From contig CALWBQ010000047.1 in the NCBI GenBank assembly GCA_944376125.1, positions 25,177 to 89,176 of the forward strand: a stretch of DNA of 64,000 nucleotides, in the 5' to 3' direction. Below, piece after piece: positions 8,164 to 17,209 of the stretch. Below the pieces are notes generated by a model. It worked only from the letters and a program-made list of their open reading frames with translations. It had not been told where the DNA came from and did no database searches. The position numbers were made by a program, and so were the translations under genes. How positions within the stretch are numbered: position 1 is the first letter of the stretch; each line of letters starts with the position of its first letter. Source of the DNA: an uncultured Lachnospiraceae bacterium. Its GTDB lineage: Bacteria > Bacillota > Clostridia > Lachnospirales > Lachnospiraceae.

Positions 8164-8700
8164 CTATATTTTTTTCAGGTATTTCCCTACCCGCTCTGTC
8201 AGGATGCCGCCCAGGATGCCGATACATGCACCCGCTGCGGTTCCCGCAATCAAAAGCACTGGAAAATAGGCAAAAACGCTGGCGCTCTCCACCGCAAATG
8301 CAGCCACAGCCAGTTGTCCAATATTGTGGGCCGCCCCGCCCAGAATGCTGACGCCCACCGGAGAAAACCAGCCTTTTTTCTTGCAGAATGCCATAACCGC
8401 CAGGCTCAAAATTCCGCCAGCCAGACTGTATATCACGGAAAAACCGCTGCCGAATGTCAGGCCCGCCAAGATGATCCGAGCCAGACTGACGGCCGCCGTC
8501 CCGGCAAGCCCTATGGTGTACAGTCCTATAACACTTACTAAATTTGCCAGCCCCAGCTTAACGCCCGGGGCCCCAAGATAAATAGGAAACAACGATTCTA
8601 TATAGCTGAAAATAAAAGCCAAGGCTACCAAAAGGCCATAATAAGCGGCATTTCTGGAAGCCTGGCCCGGCATTTTTTTCGTTTTTTTTCTCTGTCCCAT
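8164..8700 (-). CDS. Gx transporter family protein (heptaprenyl diphosphate synthase component I-like)
   Basis: A 178-residue membrane protein with about five hydrophobic segments and the family-typical LGAPGVKLGLANLVSVIGLY stretch (about residues 41-60). The family is annotated Hpre_diP_synt_I and also Gx transporter; its fold resembles ECF S-components, and a direct enzymatic role is doubtful. The start is supported by GAGG 8 bp upstream. It diverges from the NusG-II gene; in other Lachnospiraceae these two families are commonly neighbours, often with FMN-binding and Rnf-like genes. Confidence 0.85.
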   Translation of the reverse strand: MGQRKKTKKMPGQASRNAAYYGLLVALAFIFSYIESLFPIYLGAPGVKLGLANLVSVIGLYTIGLAGTAAVSLARIILAGLTFGSGFSVIYSLAGGILSLAVMAFCKKKGWFSPVGVSILGGAAHNIGQLAVAAFAVESASVFAYFPVLLIAGTAAGACIGILGGILTERVGKYLKKI

Positions 8701-8731
8701 CCGCCGTTCCTCTTTCTTTCGCTAATTTCCC

Positions 8732-8760
8732 TTGCATCTCATGCTGCTCTGTGGTATGGT
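8732..8760 (+). promoter_or_regulatory. Promoter of the NusG-II domain gene
   Basis: TTGCAT (8732-8737) and TATGGT (8755-8760) are separated by 17 bp, ending 74 bp upstream of the chosen ATG. Confidence 0.65.
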
Positions 8761-8834
8761 GCTGTTATCATCTGCAGCCGGCAGTTTGCTGACCAGCTGT
8801 GCAGATATCCATAAAGCAGAGAATGGAGATTACA

Positions 8835-9191
8835 ATGAAACAGTTGTTCCATAAACATTCAAGAGAATTCTGTCTAGCCGGCGGCCTGATCCTGTTTGCC
8901 TGTATCTGGCTTTCCGTCCAGTCCTTCTTTTTTTCAGGCCCCGCAGTCCGGGCAGAGGTATCGGTAGACGGAACCGTAGTAAAAGTGTTTGACCTGGCAG
9001 AAGACCAGGCGTTTACCGTTACCGGAGCTGACGGAGGGTTTAACCGCCTTATTGTGCGGAATGGGGAGGTCTGGTGCCAAGATGCCTCCTGCCCGGACAA
9101 AATCTGCATCCAGCAGGGGAAGCAGAAGAACGCCGGTTCCTCCATCGTCTGTCTCCCCAACCGGATGATCGTCACCATCATTGGAGAGTAG
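8835..9191 (+). CDS. NusG domain II-containing membrane-anchored protein
   Basis: A 118-residue protein: one N-terminal transmembrane helix (about residues 13-33) followed by a small extracellular beta domain of the NusG_II family. The family signature is visible: VWCQDASCPDKICIQQG, then IVCLPNRMIVTI at the C terminus. Four cysteines suggest a disulfide or metal/cluster site outside the cell. The ATG at 8835 is chosen over an upstream in-frame ATG because GGAG precedes it at 6 bp. Function is not known; linkage to Gx-transporter and Rnf/FMN-type genes suggests an envelope redox role, which is inference. Confidence 0.85.
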   Translation: MKQLFHKHSREFCLAGGLILFACIWLSVQSFFFSGPAVRAEVSVDGTVVKVFDLAEDQAFTVTGADGGFNRLIVRNGEVWCQDASCPDKICIQQGKQKNAGSSIVCLPNRMIVTIIGE

Positions 9192-9219
9192 CCAGAAGAT
9201 TCTCTGAACCATCTTACCA

Positions 9220-10005
9220 TCAATAAAAGTATTTGGCAAGATGGTCCAAAGGCCCGTTTCCTCTGCCCAGATCCAGACCAGCGCTGAGGGCAGAGCTGAT
9301 ATATTCTTTCCCCCTCCGGACGCTCTCTTCCAAGTCCCAGCCTTTCGCCAGACCGCTGGCAACAGCCGATGAAAGGGTGCAGCCGGTTCCATGACTGTTG
9401 GGAGTGTGAATCCTTGGGGAGGAAAACCAGAGAACTTTTCTCTGATCGTACAGCAGGTCATTGGCCTCACCTTCCAAGTGCCCGCCTTTGATCAGAACAC
9501 TGCACCCCCGGGACAGGGCCGCTGCGGCCTCTTCCATGTCCCCTCTGGTGCGGATCCTGATTCCTGTCAGCGCCTCTGCCTCCGGCACGTTGGGCGTGAT
9601 CAGACGGGCCATGGGAAACAGGTATTCCGTCAGAATGTCCACCCCGTCCTCCTCCAGAAGCCGGCTTCCGCTGGTGGATATCATCACAGGGTCTATGACG
9701 ATGTTTTGGGCTCCGTACTGGGAAAGTTTTTCCGCAGTGACCCTGGCGATTTTTCCATCAGCCAGCATGCCGATCTTTACCGCAGAAGGGACGATATCAG
9801 TAAAGACTGCGTCCAACTGGTCTGCCACTATTTCCTCTGAGAGCTTCTGAATCCCATAGACCCCAGTTGTATTCTGGGCGGTAACCGCTGTGATCACACT
9901 CATCCCGTAGACGCTGAAAGCCATCATGGTTTTTAAATCTGCCTGAATGCCGGCGCCTCCGCTGCAATCGGAGCCGGCAATCGTCAGAACTGCTGGTCTT
10001 CTCAT
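9220..10005 (-). CDS. thiD: Hydroxymethylpyrimidine/phosphomethylpyrimidine kinase ThiD
   Basis: A 261-residue ribokinase-fold enzyme that phosphorylates HMP and HMP-phosphate for thiamine synthesis. Diagnostic blocks are TIAGSDCSGGAGIQADLK (residues 7-24), VIDPVMISTSG and the anion hole NSHGTGCTLSSAVASGL (about 207-223). It is the last gene of the thiamine operon, overlapping the end of the thiME fusion by 4 bp, so it is translationally coupled and controlled by the upstream TPP riboswitch. Confidence 0.96.
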   Translation of the reverse strand: MRRPAVLTIAGSDCSGGAGIQADLKTMMAFSVYGMSVITAVTAQNTTGVYGIQKLSEEIVADQLDAVFTDIVPSAVKIGMLADGKIARVTAEKLSQYGAQNIVIDPVMISTSGSRLLEEDGVDILTEYLFPMARLITPNVPEAEALTGIRIRTRGDMEEAAAALSRGCSVLIKGGHLEGEANDLLYDQRKVLWFSSPRIHTPNSHGTGCTLSSAVASGLAKGWDLEESVRRGKEYISSALSAGLDLGRGNGPLDHLAKYFY

Positions 10006-11567
10006 TCTGTTTCCCCTCTTATCTTCAGGATCTTTTTCTTCAGGTCTGCGGCGGCCTGCTGTATGTCTTTCTGCCCAAAAATTCCGGACACAACTGCCGC
10101 CCCGGCAATCCCGCTCCCTTCCAAAAGGTCTGCGTTCTCCGCCGTAATCCCCCCGATGGCCACAACCGGGATCTCCACCGATCCGCAGATTCTCTTCAGT
10201 GTATCGTAATCCATAGCCTTGGCATCGGCCTTTGTCCTGGAGCCAAATACTGCGCCGCTTCCCACATAGTCAGCCCCAGCCGCCTGAGCCGCCCTGGCCT
10301 GCTCTTCTGTCTTTGCCGTTACACCGAGAATTTTTTCTGTCCCTAGGACTTTTCTCGCCTCTGCCGCAGGCATATCCTCCTGCCCCACATGAAGCCCGTC
10401 TGCCCCGCAAAGAACTGCAACTTCCAGATCATCATCAATGATCAGCGGCACCTGAAAGCGGCTGGTCAATTCTCTGACAAGCCTTGCCTCTTTTAAAAAC
10501 TCTTCTCTCGGCAGATCCTTCTCCCTGAGCTGAACCATTGTCACCCCGCCTCGGACCGCCGCCTCAATTCCGGCCGCAAACTCCTCCAGGTTCCTGGAAT
10601 AACGGCGGTCCGTCACCGCATACAGGCAGAGAGCTCTGGAAATCCTGGCTTTTCTCTCTTCCCACCTGTTCAAAACTTGGGCTCTTTCTCTCACTGTCTG
10701 ATCTGTCAAAAATCCTGCAGCATCGATCAGGCGCATTGGAAAACTCCCAATGCCGTCACTCCTAGCCTCACACTGACTGTATGCCAGCTCGCCGCAGGCG
10801 CCGAAAGCACAGACCGCCCAGGCTGCAGCGCCCAGGTAATCTGGGCTGCCTCCTTTTGCCGCCCCTGCCGCAGTCCCCAACACAGCTCCCAGAAATCCGT
10901 CCAGCATACAGCCGCTCCCTGTCGTCTTTGCCATCCAGGGGTGGCCGTTTCTGATATAATAGGTCCTCCTGCTGTCTGTCACAATGTCCGTCTCTCCAGT
11001 CTGAACCACAATGCAGCCGCAGAGGCCCGCCAATTCTTCCGCAATGGCCGCCTTTTTGCCTGCATTATCCCGGCCGGCAGTGTCCTCTTCCCTGGCATCT
11101 ATCCCGCAGGGCTCTGCACTCTTTTGTCCTCCTTTCTGCCCTCTTAGAGCCTCCAAAACAGTTCGTATTTCGGATCCGTTTCCTCTTATAAGAGTCACAG
11201 GGACGCCCCGCAGAATCTGAAGAGCCGCCTCTCTTCGGAATCTGGAGGCTCCTACTCCCACCGGGTCAAAAATGACCGGGTGGGACAGACGGACTGCCTC
11301 CGCTCCCGCCTTTGCCATTGCCGGAATCACCCGCTCATCCAGAGTTCCGATATTGATCACAAGGCTGCTGCAGGCTGCCTCCACATCCTCCGCCTCATAC
11401 AGCCCTGTTGCCATAATGGGGGATCCCCCGGCCGCCAAAATCACATTGGCTACATTCTGAGCAGTCACGTAGTTGGTCATGCAGTGGACTCTCGGCCTTA
11501 AAGCCCTCGTTTTTTCCATCCACTGGGCCTGAAAAAGCTGTACGCTCCCCTCTTCTCTCCCTTCCAT
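10002..11567 (-). CDS. thiME: Fused hydroxyethylthiazole kinase / thiamine-phosphate synthase (ThiM-ThiE)
   Basis: A 521-residue bifunctional protein. Residues about 10-300 are ThiM: VHCMTNYVTAQNVANVILA (28-46), FDPVGVGASRFR (100-111), and the ATP/anion-hole motif TTGSGCMLDGFLGA (215-228). Residues about 313-519 are ThiE: LYAVTDRRYSR, VQLREKDLPREEF, LIIDDDLEVAVLCGADGLHVGQED and VVAIGGITAEN. The first half phosphorylates the thiazole alcohol and the second joins it to HMP-PP, so both steps sit on one chain, with a linker near 290-312. An extra hydrophilic stretch at about 142-175 (KGGQKS...GRDNAGKK) is inserted in the ThiM half. The gene lies 12 bp after thiW. Confidence 0.94.
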   Translation of the reverse strand: MEGREEGSVQLFQAQWMEKTRALRPRVHCMTNYVTAQNVANVILAAGGSPIMATGLYEAEDVEAACSSLVINIGTLDERVIPAMAKAGAEAVRLSHPVIFDPVGVGASRFRREAALQILRGVPVTLIRGNGSEIRTVLEALRGQKGGQKSAEPCGIDAREEDTAGRDNAGKKAAIAEELAGLCGCIVVQTGETDIVTDSRRTYYIRNGHPWMAKTTGSGCMLDGFLGAVLGTAAGAAKGGSPDYLGAAAWAVCAFGACGELAYSQCEARSDGIGSFPMRLIDAAGFLTDQTVRERAQVLNRWEERKARISRALCLYAVTDRRYSRNLEEFAAGIEAAVRGGVTMVQLREKDLPREEFLKEARLVRELTSRFQVPLIIDDDLEVAVLCGADGLHVGQEDMPAAEARKVLGTEKILGVTAKTEEQARAAQAAGADYVGSGAVFGSRTKADAKAMDYDTLKRICGSVEIPVVAIGGITAENADLLEGSGIAGAAVVSGIFGQKDIQQAAADLKKKILKIRGETE

Positions 11568-11579
11568 CTGCGGCCTCCT

Positions 11580-12092
11580 CTACTGCTCAGCCGCCAAAAT
11601 GTGGCTCAGGTACTGGAAGGCTCCGGATTTTTCCAGAGCTCCTACCAAAATTACAGCGATAACCGTCCCGCAGGCCGTGCTCATCAGGAAAGGAACTACA
11701 TAGGCAAAGAGAGCTGCCTCTTTTCCCATCAGCAAAACGGCTACCGGACAGCAGAGAATTCCTCCCAGGATTCCGGTTCCAAAGACCTCACCGAAGTAGG
11801 CAGCGGCTTTCTTTCCAGTTTTCTGGTACAGCCATCCGCACAGGAATGCCCCCACCATGCTCCCAGGAAATGCAAGGAGGCTTCCAGTGCCTATCAGATT
11901 TCTCACCAGAGATGTACAAAAGGCCATTGCCACACCGTAACCAGGCCCCAGAAAAATCCCTGCAATTACATTGCATAGGTGCTGGATCGGAAAGCATTTG
12001 GATGCCCCGATAGGGATCGCAAAGCCAGACATCGCCACCGCCACTGCTGCCAACATTCCGCTTACTGCTAATTTTTTTACATTGATATTCAT
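11580..12092 (-). CDS. thiW: ThiW, S-component of an ECF transporter for thiazole precursor
   Basis: A 170-residue, highly hydrophobic protein with about five membrane helices. The family-specific segment IGASKCFPIQHLCNVIAGIFLGPGYG (about residues 28-53) followed by the helix with RNLIGTGSLLAFPGSM identifies ThiW, the substrate-binding membrane subunit thought to bring in hydroxyethylthiazole. It would use a general ECF energising module encoded elsewhere. Its partner kinase ThiM is encoded immediately downstream, which supports a thiazole salvage role. AGGAGG precedes the ATG. Confidence 0.93.
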   Translation of the reverse strand: MNINVKKLAVSGMLAAVAVAMSGFAIPIGASKCFPIQHLCNVIAGIFLGPGYGVAMAFCTSLVRNLIGTGSLLAFPGSMVGAFLCGWLYQKTGKKAAAYFGEVFGTGILGGILCCPVAVLLMGKEAALFAYVVPFLMSTACGTVIAVILVGALEKSGAFQYLSHILAAEQ

Positions 12093-12140
12093 ATCTGTCT
12101 CCTCCTGTCGTCTGATATCTCTTATTCTGTTTCTGTCGGA

Positions 12141-13448
12141 TCACTCATCATAAATGCTGACAATCTCCCCGTCCAAGATCCGGTTCATATTTTTAACAGC
12201 ACAGAAATTGCCGCACATGGAACAGGTGTCCTCCTTCTCCGGCTTCGCCGATGCCCGGTAAGCCCTCGCCTTCTCCGGATCAATAGCCAGTTCAAACATC
12301 CTCTCCCAATCCAATTTTTTCCTTGCAAGGCTCATCTCGCGGTCCCAATCGGCCGCTCCCCGAATCCCTTTCGCAATATCTGCCGCGTGGGCCGCAATTC
12401 GGGATGCAATGATCCCTTCCTTTACATCGTTCCGGTCCGGCAGCCTCAAATGCTCCGCCGGCGTCACATAGCAGAGAAAGGCTGCCCCAGATGCCGCGGC
12501 AATCGCCCCTCCGATCGCCGCCGTAATGTGGTCGTACCCCGGAGCAATATCTGTAACAAGGGGCCCAAGCACGTAAAACGGAGCACCCTTGCAGATCGTC
12601 TGCTGGATCTCCATATTGGCTTTTATCTGGTTTAAAGGCATGTGGCCCGGCCCCTCTACCATGACCTGAACATTTTTCTCCCAGGCTCTCCGGGTCAGCT
12701 CGCCCAGCGTCACCAGCTCCTCAATCTGGGAAATATCGGAGGCGTCTGCGATACATCCCGGTCTGCAGGCATCCCCCAGGCTCATGGTCACATCATACTC
12801 CTGGCAGATATCCAAAATCTCATCGTAATACTCATAAAAAGGATTTTCGCATCCTGTCATCTCCATCCAGGCAAACATAATAGAGCCGCCTCTGGAGACA
12901 ATATTGGTCAGACGTTTGGCTTCTTTAAAGCGCTTGGCTGTCTGCCGGTTGATTCCCACATGGATGGTCATAAAGTCCACACCATCCTCCGCGTGCATCC
13001 GCACAATATCGATCCACTCCCTGGAGGTAATCTCCTTTAACGCCTTATGGTAATAGACTACCGCATCGTAAATTGGAACAGTCCCAATGATGGCCGGGCA
13101 CTCTGCCGTCAGTTTCTTCCGGAACTTTCTGGTATCTCCAAAAGAACTGAGATCCATTATAGACTCTGCCCCCATAGCCACAGCATCGTTTACCTTCTGA
13201 AGCTCCAGATCCAGATCTTTGCAGTCCCTGGATGTCCCCAGGTTAACATTGATTTTCGTTTTCAGCATAGAACCGATGCCGCTGGGTTCCAAACATTTGT
13301 GGAGGCGGTTCGCTGGAATAATAGCTTTTCCCTCTGCAACCAGCTTCATCAGCTTCTTCTCATCCATTCCCTCCTTCCGGGCAACTTTCTTCAGTTCTTC
13401 TGTCACGATTTTCTTTCTCGCGGCATCCATCTGCGTAGTGTACTCCAT
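12141..13448 (-). CDS. thiC: Phosphomethylpyrimidine synthase ThiC
   Basis: A 435-residue radical SAM enzyme that converts aminoimidazole ribotide to HMP-phosphate. The C-terminal cluster motif CSMCGNFC (C-x2-C-x4-C) is intact, and the core blocks [33 protein letters not shown] and [16 protein letters not shown] are present. The length matches the short clostridial form. [13 protein letters not shown] is used as start because an AGGAGAGAGG site precedes it; the open frame extends upstream into the riboswitch region without a ribosome site. It is the first gene of the thiC-thiW-thiME-thiD operon. Confidence 0.97.
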   Translation of the reverse strand: MEYTTQMDAARKKIVTEELKKVARKEGMDEKKLMKLVAEGKAIIPANRLHKCLEPSGIGSMLKTKINVNLGTSRDCKDLDLELQKVNDAVAMGAESIMDLSSFGDTRKFRKKLTAECPAIIGTVPIYDAVVYYHKALKEITSREWIDIVRMHAEDGVDFMTIHVGINRQTAKRFKEAKRLTNIVSRGGSIMFAWMEMTGCENPFYEYYDEILDICQEYDVTMSLGDACRPGCIADASDISQIEELVTLGELTRRAWEKNVQVMVEGPGHMPLNQIKANMEIQQTICKGAPFYVLGPLVTDIAPGYDHITAAIGGAIAAASGAAFLCYVTPAEHLRLPDRNDVKEGIIASRIAAHAADIAKGIRGAADWDREMSLARKKLDWERMFELAIDPEKARAYRASAKPEKEDTCSMCGNFCAVKNMNRILDGEIVSIYDE

Positions 13449-13570
13449 ATCCTCTCTCCTTTTTTGCGTAGTCAGGCATATTCTTTTCCGGCTCAGCGCC
13501 ATCGCTGTGCCGGGACAGCCTCTGTGATCTCTGCACATTGTTGATTGTTCTGGGAACAAAATTCCCTAAA

Positions 13571-13607
13571 ATGCAAAAAGCGCCCGCCCCTATGCAGGGA
13601 CGGACGC
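13571..13607 (-). terminator. Terminator of the TPP riboswitch expression platform
   Basis: On the minus strand a 12-bp stem (arms ending at 13607 and 13580, several G-U pairs) is followed by TTTTTGCATTTT. It lies between the TPP aptamer and thiC, so the riboswitch most likely acts by transcription termination when TPP is bound. Confidence 0.88.
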
Positions 13608-13644
13608 AAATCTGGAATCACAAGCAATTCCATAACAATCATAT

Positions 13645-13729
13645 CTCTCCCTACGTTGGCATTACCCAAATCAGGTTCAAAAGGTCGAAGTTCGATTACT
13701 TCCTCTCAGCCTGCCATACAAGCTCCCTA
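13645..13729 (-). promoter_or_regulatory. TPP riboswitch (THI element)
   Basis: The minus-strand sequence contains the conserved core in order: the CTGAGAGGA segment of the pyrimidine arm, then TTTGAACCTGAT, GGGTAATGCCA and CGTAGGGAG, closing against GGGAGC at the 5' end. This is the canonical thiamine pyrophosphate aptamer, placed about 200 bp upstream of thiC. It explains control of the whole four-gene thiamine operon. The aptamer begins about 30 bp after the gpmI stop codon, so some transcription could also come from gpmI. Confidence 0.97.
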
Positions 13730-13758
13730 TCTATTCAGTTTCAGTCGTTTCTGATCCG

Positions 13759-15300
13759 TTATTTCACTAACAGTGACTTTCCTGTCATTTCCTTAGGCTG
13801 CTCCAGCCCCATCAGCTCAATAAGAGTGGGGGCGATATCTGCCAGGCAGCCACCCTCCCGCAGCTTATAGGATGGGTCAGCATTTACCAGAATAAAGGGC
13901 ACCGGGTTCGTGGTGTGAGCCGTCCAAGGCTCCCCTGTCTTGTAGTCCACCAGCTGCTCTGCATTGCCGTGATCTGCGCAGATGAACATAACCCCGTCCA
14001 CTTCCTTGATAGCTTCCACCGCTCTTCCTACGCACGCATCTACGGTCTCGATAGCCTTGATTGCCGCAGACTCCACGCCAGTGTGACCGACCATATCCGG
14101 ATTTGCAAAGTTGATAATGATCACATCATACTTGCCGGATTTAATCGCCTCCACCAGCTTATCGCAGACCTCCGGAGCACTCATCTCCGGCTTCAGGTCG
14201 TAGGTTGGAACATCCTTGGGGGAGTTTACCAGGATACGGGTCTCACCCTCATTGGGCTCCTCCACACCGCCGTTGAAGAAGAAGGTGACATGGGCATACT
14301 TCTCCGTCTCTGCGATTCTTGCCTGAGTCATATGATGAGCTGCCAGAAATTCGCCGAAAGTATTGGTGATCTCCTCCTTATGGAATGCCACCAGCTTGTT
14401 TGGAATGGTCTCATCGTAATCGGTAAAGCAGACGTAAACCACATCCGGTCTCTTGCCCCTCTCAAATCCGGTGAAATCATCATCGCAGAACGCTCTGGTC
14501 AGCTCTCTTGCCCGATCCGGACGGAAATTGTAGAAAATGATAGAATCGTGATCCTTGATCGTAGCTACAGGAGCTCCGTTCTCCATAACAACTGTAGGCA
14601 TCACGAACTCATCGTATTTCTCTTTGTCATAGGAAGCCTGAATCCCCTCTGTGGCACTGTCAGCCGGAACTCCCTCCCCTTTGGTCAGGGCATCGTAAGC
14701 CAGCTTGACGCGGTCCCAGTTCTTATCACGGTCCATAGCGTAGTAACGCCCAGCCACGGTGGCCACCTTGCCTACGCCGATCTCTTTCATCTTTGCTTCC
14801 AACTGCTCTACAAACTCTTTTCCGGAAGAAGGCGGAGTGTCACGGCCGTCTAAAAAGCAGTGAACATAGACCTTCTTCAGGCCCTCTCTCTTTGCCATCT
14901 CCAAGAGTCCGTAAATATGGGTAATATGGCTGTGAACACCGCCATCGGAAACCAGACCGTACAGATGAAGAGAAGAATCATACTTCCTGCAGTTTTCTGC
15001 CGCTGCCTTAAACGCTGGATTCTGGAAGAAATCCCCGTCCTGGATTGACTTTGTGATACGGGTCAGCTCCTGGTAAACAATTCGGCCAGCGCCCATATTC
15101 AAATGGCCGACTTCTGAGTTGCCCATCTGCCCCTCCGGAAGGCCCACTGCCATACCGCTGGCGTTTCCTTTTACAAATGGATATTTTGCCATCAGCTCAT
15201 CCATAACCGGTGTCTTTGCTTCACACACTGCATTGTGCTCGCAGTTATCATTTAAGCCATACCCGTCCAGAATCATCAATACTGTTGGTCTTTTGCTCAT
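13759..15300 (-). CDS. gpmI: 2,3-bisphosphoglycerate-independent phosphoglycerate mutase
   Basis: A 513-residue Mn-dependent mutase of glycolysis that interconverts 3- and 2-phosphoglycerate. Evidence: the alkaline-phosphatase-fold N terminus PTVLMILDGYGLND, the substrate-serine motif GNSEVGHLNMGAGR (about residues 60-73), DGRDTPPSSG, FYNFRPDRARELTRAF, and the metal-binding C-terminal ICADHGNAE...TAHTTNPVPFI. The start MSKRPTV follows AAAGGAG at 9 bp; a 9-codon upstream extension lacks a ribosome site. It has its own promoter at 15342-15370. Confidence 0.97.
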   Translation of the reverse strand: MSKRPTVLMILDGYGLNDNCEHNAVCEAKTPVMDELMAKYPFVKGNASGMAVGLPEGQMGNSEVGHLNMGAGRIVYQELTRITKSIQDGDFFQNPAFKAAAENCRKYDSSLHLYGLVSDGGVHSHITHIYGLLEMAKREGLKKVYVHCFLDGRDTPPSSGKEFVEQLEAKMKEIGVGKVATVAGRYYAMDRDKNWDRVKLAYDALTKGEGVPADSATEGIQASYDKEKYDEFVMPTVVMENGAPVATIKDHDSIIFYNFRPDRARELTRAFCDDDFTGFERGKRPDVVYVCFTDYDETIPNKLVAFHKEEITNTFGEFLAAHHMTQARIAETEKYAHVTFFFNGGVEEPNEGETRILVNSPKDVPTYDLKPEMSAPEVCDKLVEAIKSGKYDVIIINFANPDMVGHTGVESAAIKAIETVDACVGRAVEAIKEVDGVMFICADHGNAEQLVDYKTGEPWTAHTTNPVPFILVNADPSYKLREGGCLADIAPTLIELMGLEQPKEMTGKSLLVK

Positions 15301-15341
15301 TTCTATAATCTCCTTTCGAACTAACAAGCTCTTTGGAAAGT

Positions 15342-15370
15342 ATTGTACCTTATTGTTAAATAGTTGGCAA
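15342..15370 (-). promoter_or_regulatory. Sigma-A promoter of gpmI
   Basis: On the minus strand TTGCCA (15365-15370) and TACAAT (15342-15347) are separated by 17 bp, about 42 bp upstream of the gpmI start codon. Confidence 0.82.
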
Positions 15371-15401
15371 GTCCTTTTTCAGCAGCGGCAGCTATCCCCG
15401 T

Positions 15402-15441
15402 CAGAAAAGGCGGCACATTCTCGTGGAAGAACATGCCGCCT
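15402..15441 (-). terminator. Intrinsic terminator of trpB2
   Basis: A perfect or near-perfect 14-bp stem (arms 15408-15421 and 15428-15441) begins 8 bp after the trpB2 stop codon; the minus strand then reads TTTTCTGA. Confidence 0.85.
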
Positions 15442-15448
15442 GATTTTT

Positions 15449-16825
15449 CTAGCGTTCCGGCACTGCGGGAAGTCCCTGGAACCCCTTCTCCAGATCTTCA
15501 TCTGTAGGAATATAATCCGTCATTTCGCCATTGTTGAATTTTTCATAAGCATACATATCGAAGTAGCCGGTTCCCGTCAGACCAAATACAATCGTCTTTT
15601 CCTCCCCAGTCTCTTTGCACTTTAATGCCTCATCGATGGCCACTTTGATTGCATGGCTGCTCTCCGGTGCCGGAAGGATGCCCTCCACTCTTGCAAACTT
15701 TTCTGCCGCTTCAAATACAGCGGTCTGCTCCACCGATACAGCTTCCATAAGCCCGTCATGGTACAGTTGGGAAAGGATCGAACTCATGCCGTGATAGCGC
15801 AGGCCGCCCGCATGGTTGGCAGATGGAATAAAGCCGCTTCCCAGGGTATACATCTTAGCCAGCGGGCAAACCATCCCGGTATCGCAGTAATCATAGGCGA
15901 ATTTTCCGCGGGTAAAGCTGGGGCAGGATGCCGGCTCTACTGCGATAAAACGGTAGTCCTTCTCTCCTCTCAGTTTTTCGCCCATAAATGGGGAGATCAG
16001 GCCTCCCAGGTTGGAGCCGCCGCCGGCACAGCCGATAATGATGTCCGGCACAATATCATATTTGTCCAAAGCCGTCTTTGTCTCCAGTCCAATTACCGTC
16101 TGATGGAGAAGCACCTGGTTCAGAACGCTCCCCAAAACATAGCGGTAGCCCTCCTGGTGAGTTGCCGCCTCTACTGCCTCTGAGATGGCGCAGCCCAGGC
16201 TTCCATTTGTGCCGGGATGCTCTGCCAGGATCTTGCGGCCCACCTCCGTGGTCATGGACGGGGACGGGGTCACCGAAGCGCCGTATGTCCTCATCACCTC
16301 GCGGCGGAACGGCTTCTGCTCATAAGAGCATTTTACCATGTAAACCTGGCAGTCCAAGCCCAGGTAGGCACAGGCCATAGCCAGCGCAGTGCCCCACTGG
16401 CCAGCTCCGGTCTCTGTAGTAACACCCTTTAAGCCCTGCTTCTTCGCATAATACGCCTGGGCGATGGCGGAGTTCAGCTTGTGGCTGCCGCTGGTATTGT
16501 TGCCCTCGAATTTATAGTAGATCTTTGCCGGAGTCTGCAGCTTCTCCTCCAGGCAGTACGCCCGCACCAGGGGTGAGGGGCGGTACATCTTGTAGAAATT
16601 GCGGATATCATCTGGGATATCGATATAAGGTGTCGTATCGTCCAGTTCCTGTTTAATCAGTTCATCACAGAATACCGGCCGCAGGTCGTCGTAGGTCATA
16701 GGCTCAAATGTCGCCGGATTTAACAGGGGGGCTGGCTTGTTCTTCATATCCGCCCGGACATTGTACCACTGTTTCGGCATCTCGCTCTCTTCCAGGTAGA
16801 TTTTGTAAGGAATTTCTTTGCTCAT
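15449..16825 (-). CDS. trpB: Tryptophan synthase beta chain-like enzyme, TrpB2 type
   Basis: A 458-residue PLP enzyme that joins serine with indole to make tryptophan. The PLP lysine motif NNTSGSHKLNSA (about residues 109-120) and the phosphate-binding CAGGGSNLGG (about 240-249) are present. The long N-terminal extension (MPKQWYNVRADMKNKPAPLLNPAT) and the overall length place it with the TrpB2 group rather than the shorter TrpB1 that partners TrpA. It stands alone, with no trpA or other trp gene beside it, behind its own tryptophan T-box and followed by a terminator. It may salvage free indole. Confidence 0.92.
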   Translation of the reverse strand: MSKEIPYKIYLEESEMPKQWYNVRADMKNKPAPLLNPATFEPMTYDDLRPVFCDELIKQELDDTTPYIDIPDDIRNFYKMYRPSPLVRAYCLEEKLQTPAKIYYKFEGNNTSGSHKLNSAIAQAYYAKKQGLKGVTTETGAGQWGTALAMACAYLGLDCQVYMVKCSYEQKPFRREVMRTYGASVTPSPSMTTEVGRKILAEHPGTNGSLGCAISEAVEAATHQEGYRYVLGSVLNQVLLHQTVIGLETKTALDKYDIVPDIIIGCAGGGSNLGGLISPFMGEKLRGEKDYRFIAVEPASCPSFTRGKFAYDYCDTGMVCPLAKMYTLGSGFIPSANHAGGLRYHGMSSILSQLYHDGLMEAVSVEQTAVFEAAEKFARVEGILPAPESSHAIKVAIDEALKCKETGEEKTIVFGLTGTGYFDMYAYEKFNNGEMTDYIPTDEDLEKGFQGLPAVPER

Positions 16826-16885
16826 GATAGTTCTCCTTTCTGATTTCCATTGAAAGATTTTTGGGAACGGTCATGGATCTTTCGC

Positions 16886-16933
16886 AATAAAAAAAGCCCC
16901 GTCCCCTCGTCTAAAACTCTAAGGGACAAGAGC
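16886..16933 (-). terminator. T-box terminator upstream of trpB2
   Basis: On the minus strand, GTCCC pairs with GGGGAC and flanking GC-rich segments extend the stem; a run of seven T follows. It directly follows the T-box bulge sequence, which would form the competing antiterminator. Confidence 0.85.
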
Positions 16934-17209
16934 ATCTACTCCTGCGGTGCCACCCTGATTGACAGATTTCTCTGCCCACTCTACGCATACTTCCATATGC
17001 TGAACCTTGGTAACGAAGCATCCTCCTCCGTCTCGCCTACTGGCACTGTCCCCGATCCCTCTCCCGAAGGATCCTGACACTGCGTTCTGCTCGCCCTCCG
17101 AAGCCCATTCAGCCAAGCTATCCGCACTGCAATCCCACCGCCTGCAGTTCTCTGCGCCGTCATCACCTGTCTTACTTGCTCTTCTTCAACGGTTTTATTT
17201 ACTGACTTA
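16934..17209 (-). promoter_or_regulatory. T-box riboswitch, tryptophan-specific
   Basis: The minus strand carries the T-box sequence AGGGTGGCACCGC (16944-16956), which pairs with the 3' end of uncharged tRNA. Stem I lies at about 17090-17195, with an AGTAAGA S-turn-type segment at its base. The specifier follows GAA as the codon TGG (17105-17107), which reads tryptophan and agrees with the downstream trpB2. Uncharged tRNA-Trp would stabilise the antiterminator and allow transcription. Length and order (promoter, stem I, T-box, terminator, gene) are those of a complete element. Confidence 0.93.

Noticed and set aside
9208..9245. Inverted repeat ACCATCTT/AAGATGGT between the NusG-II gene and thiD
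   Set aside because: No T-run on either strand and it overlaps the thiD coding region, so I do not call a terminator.
13915..14853. Long plus-strand open frame inside gpmI
   Set aside because: gpmI is unambiguous on the other strand; the frame is a shadow of its codon pattern.
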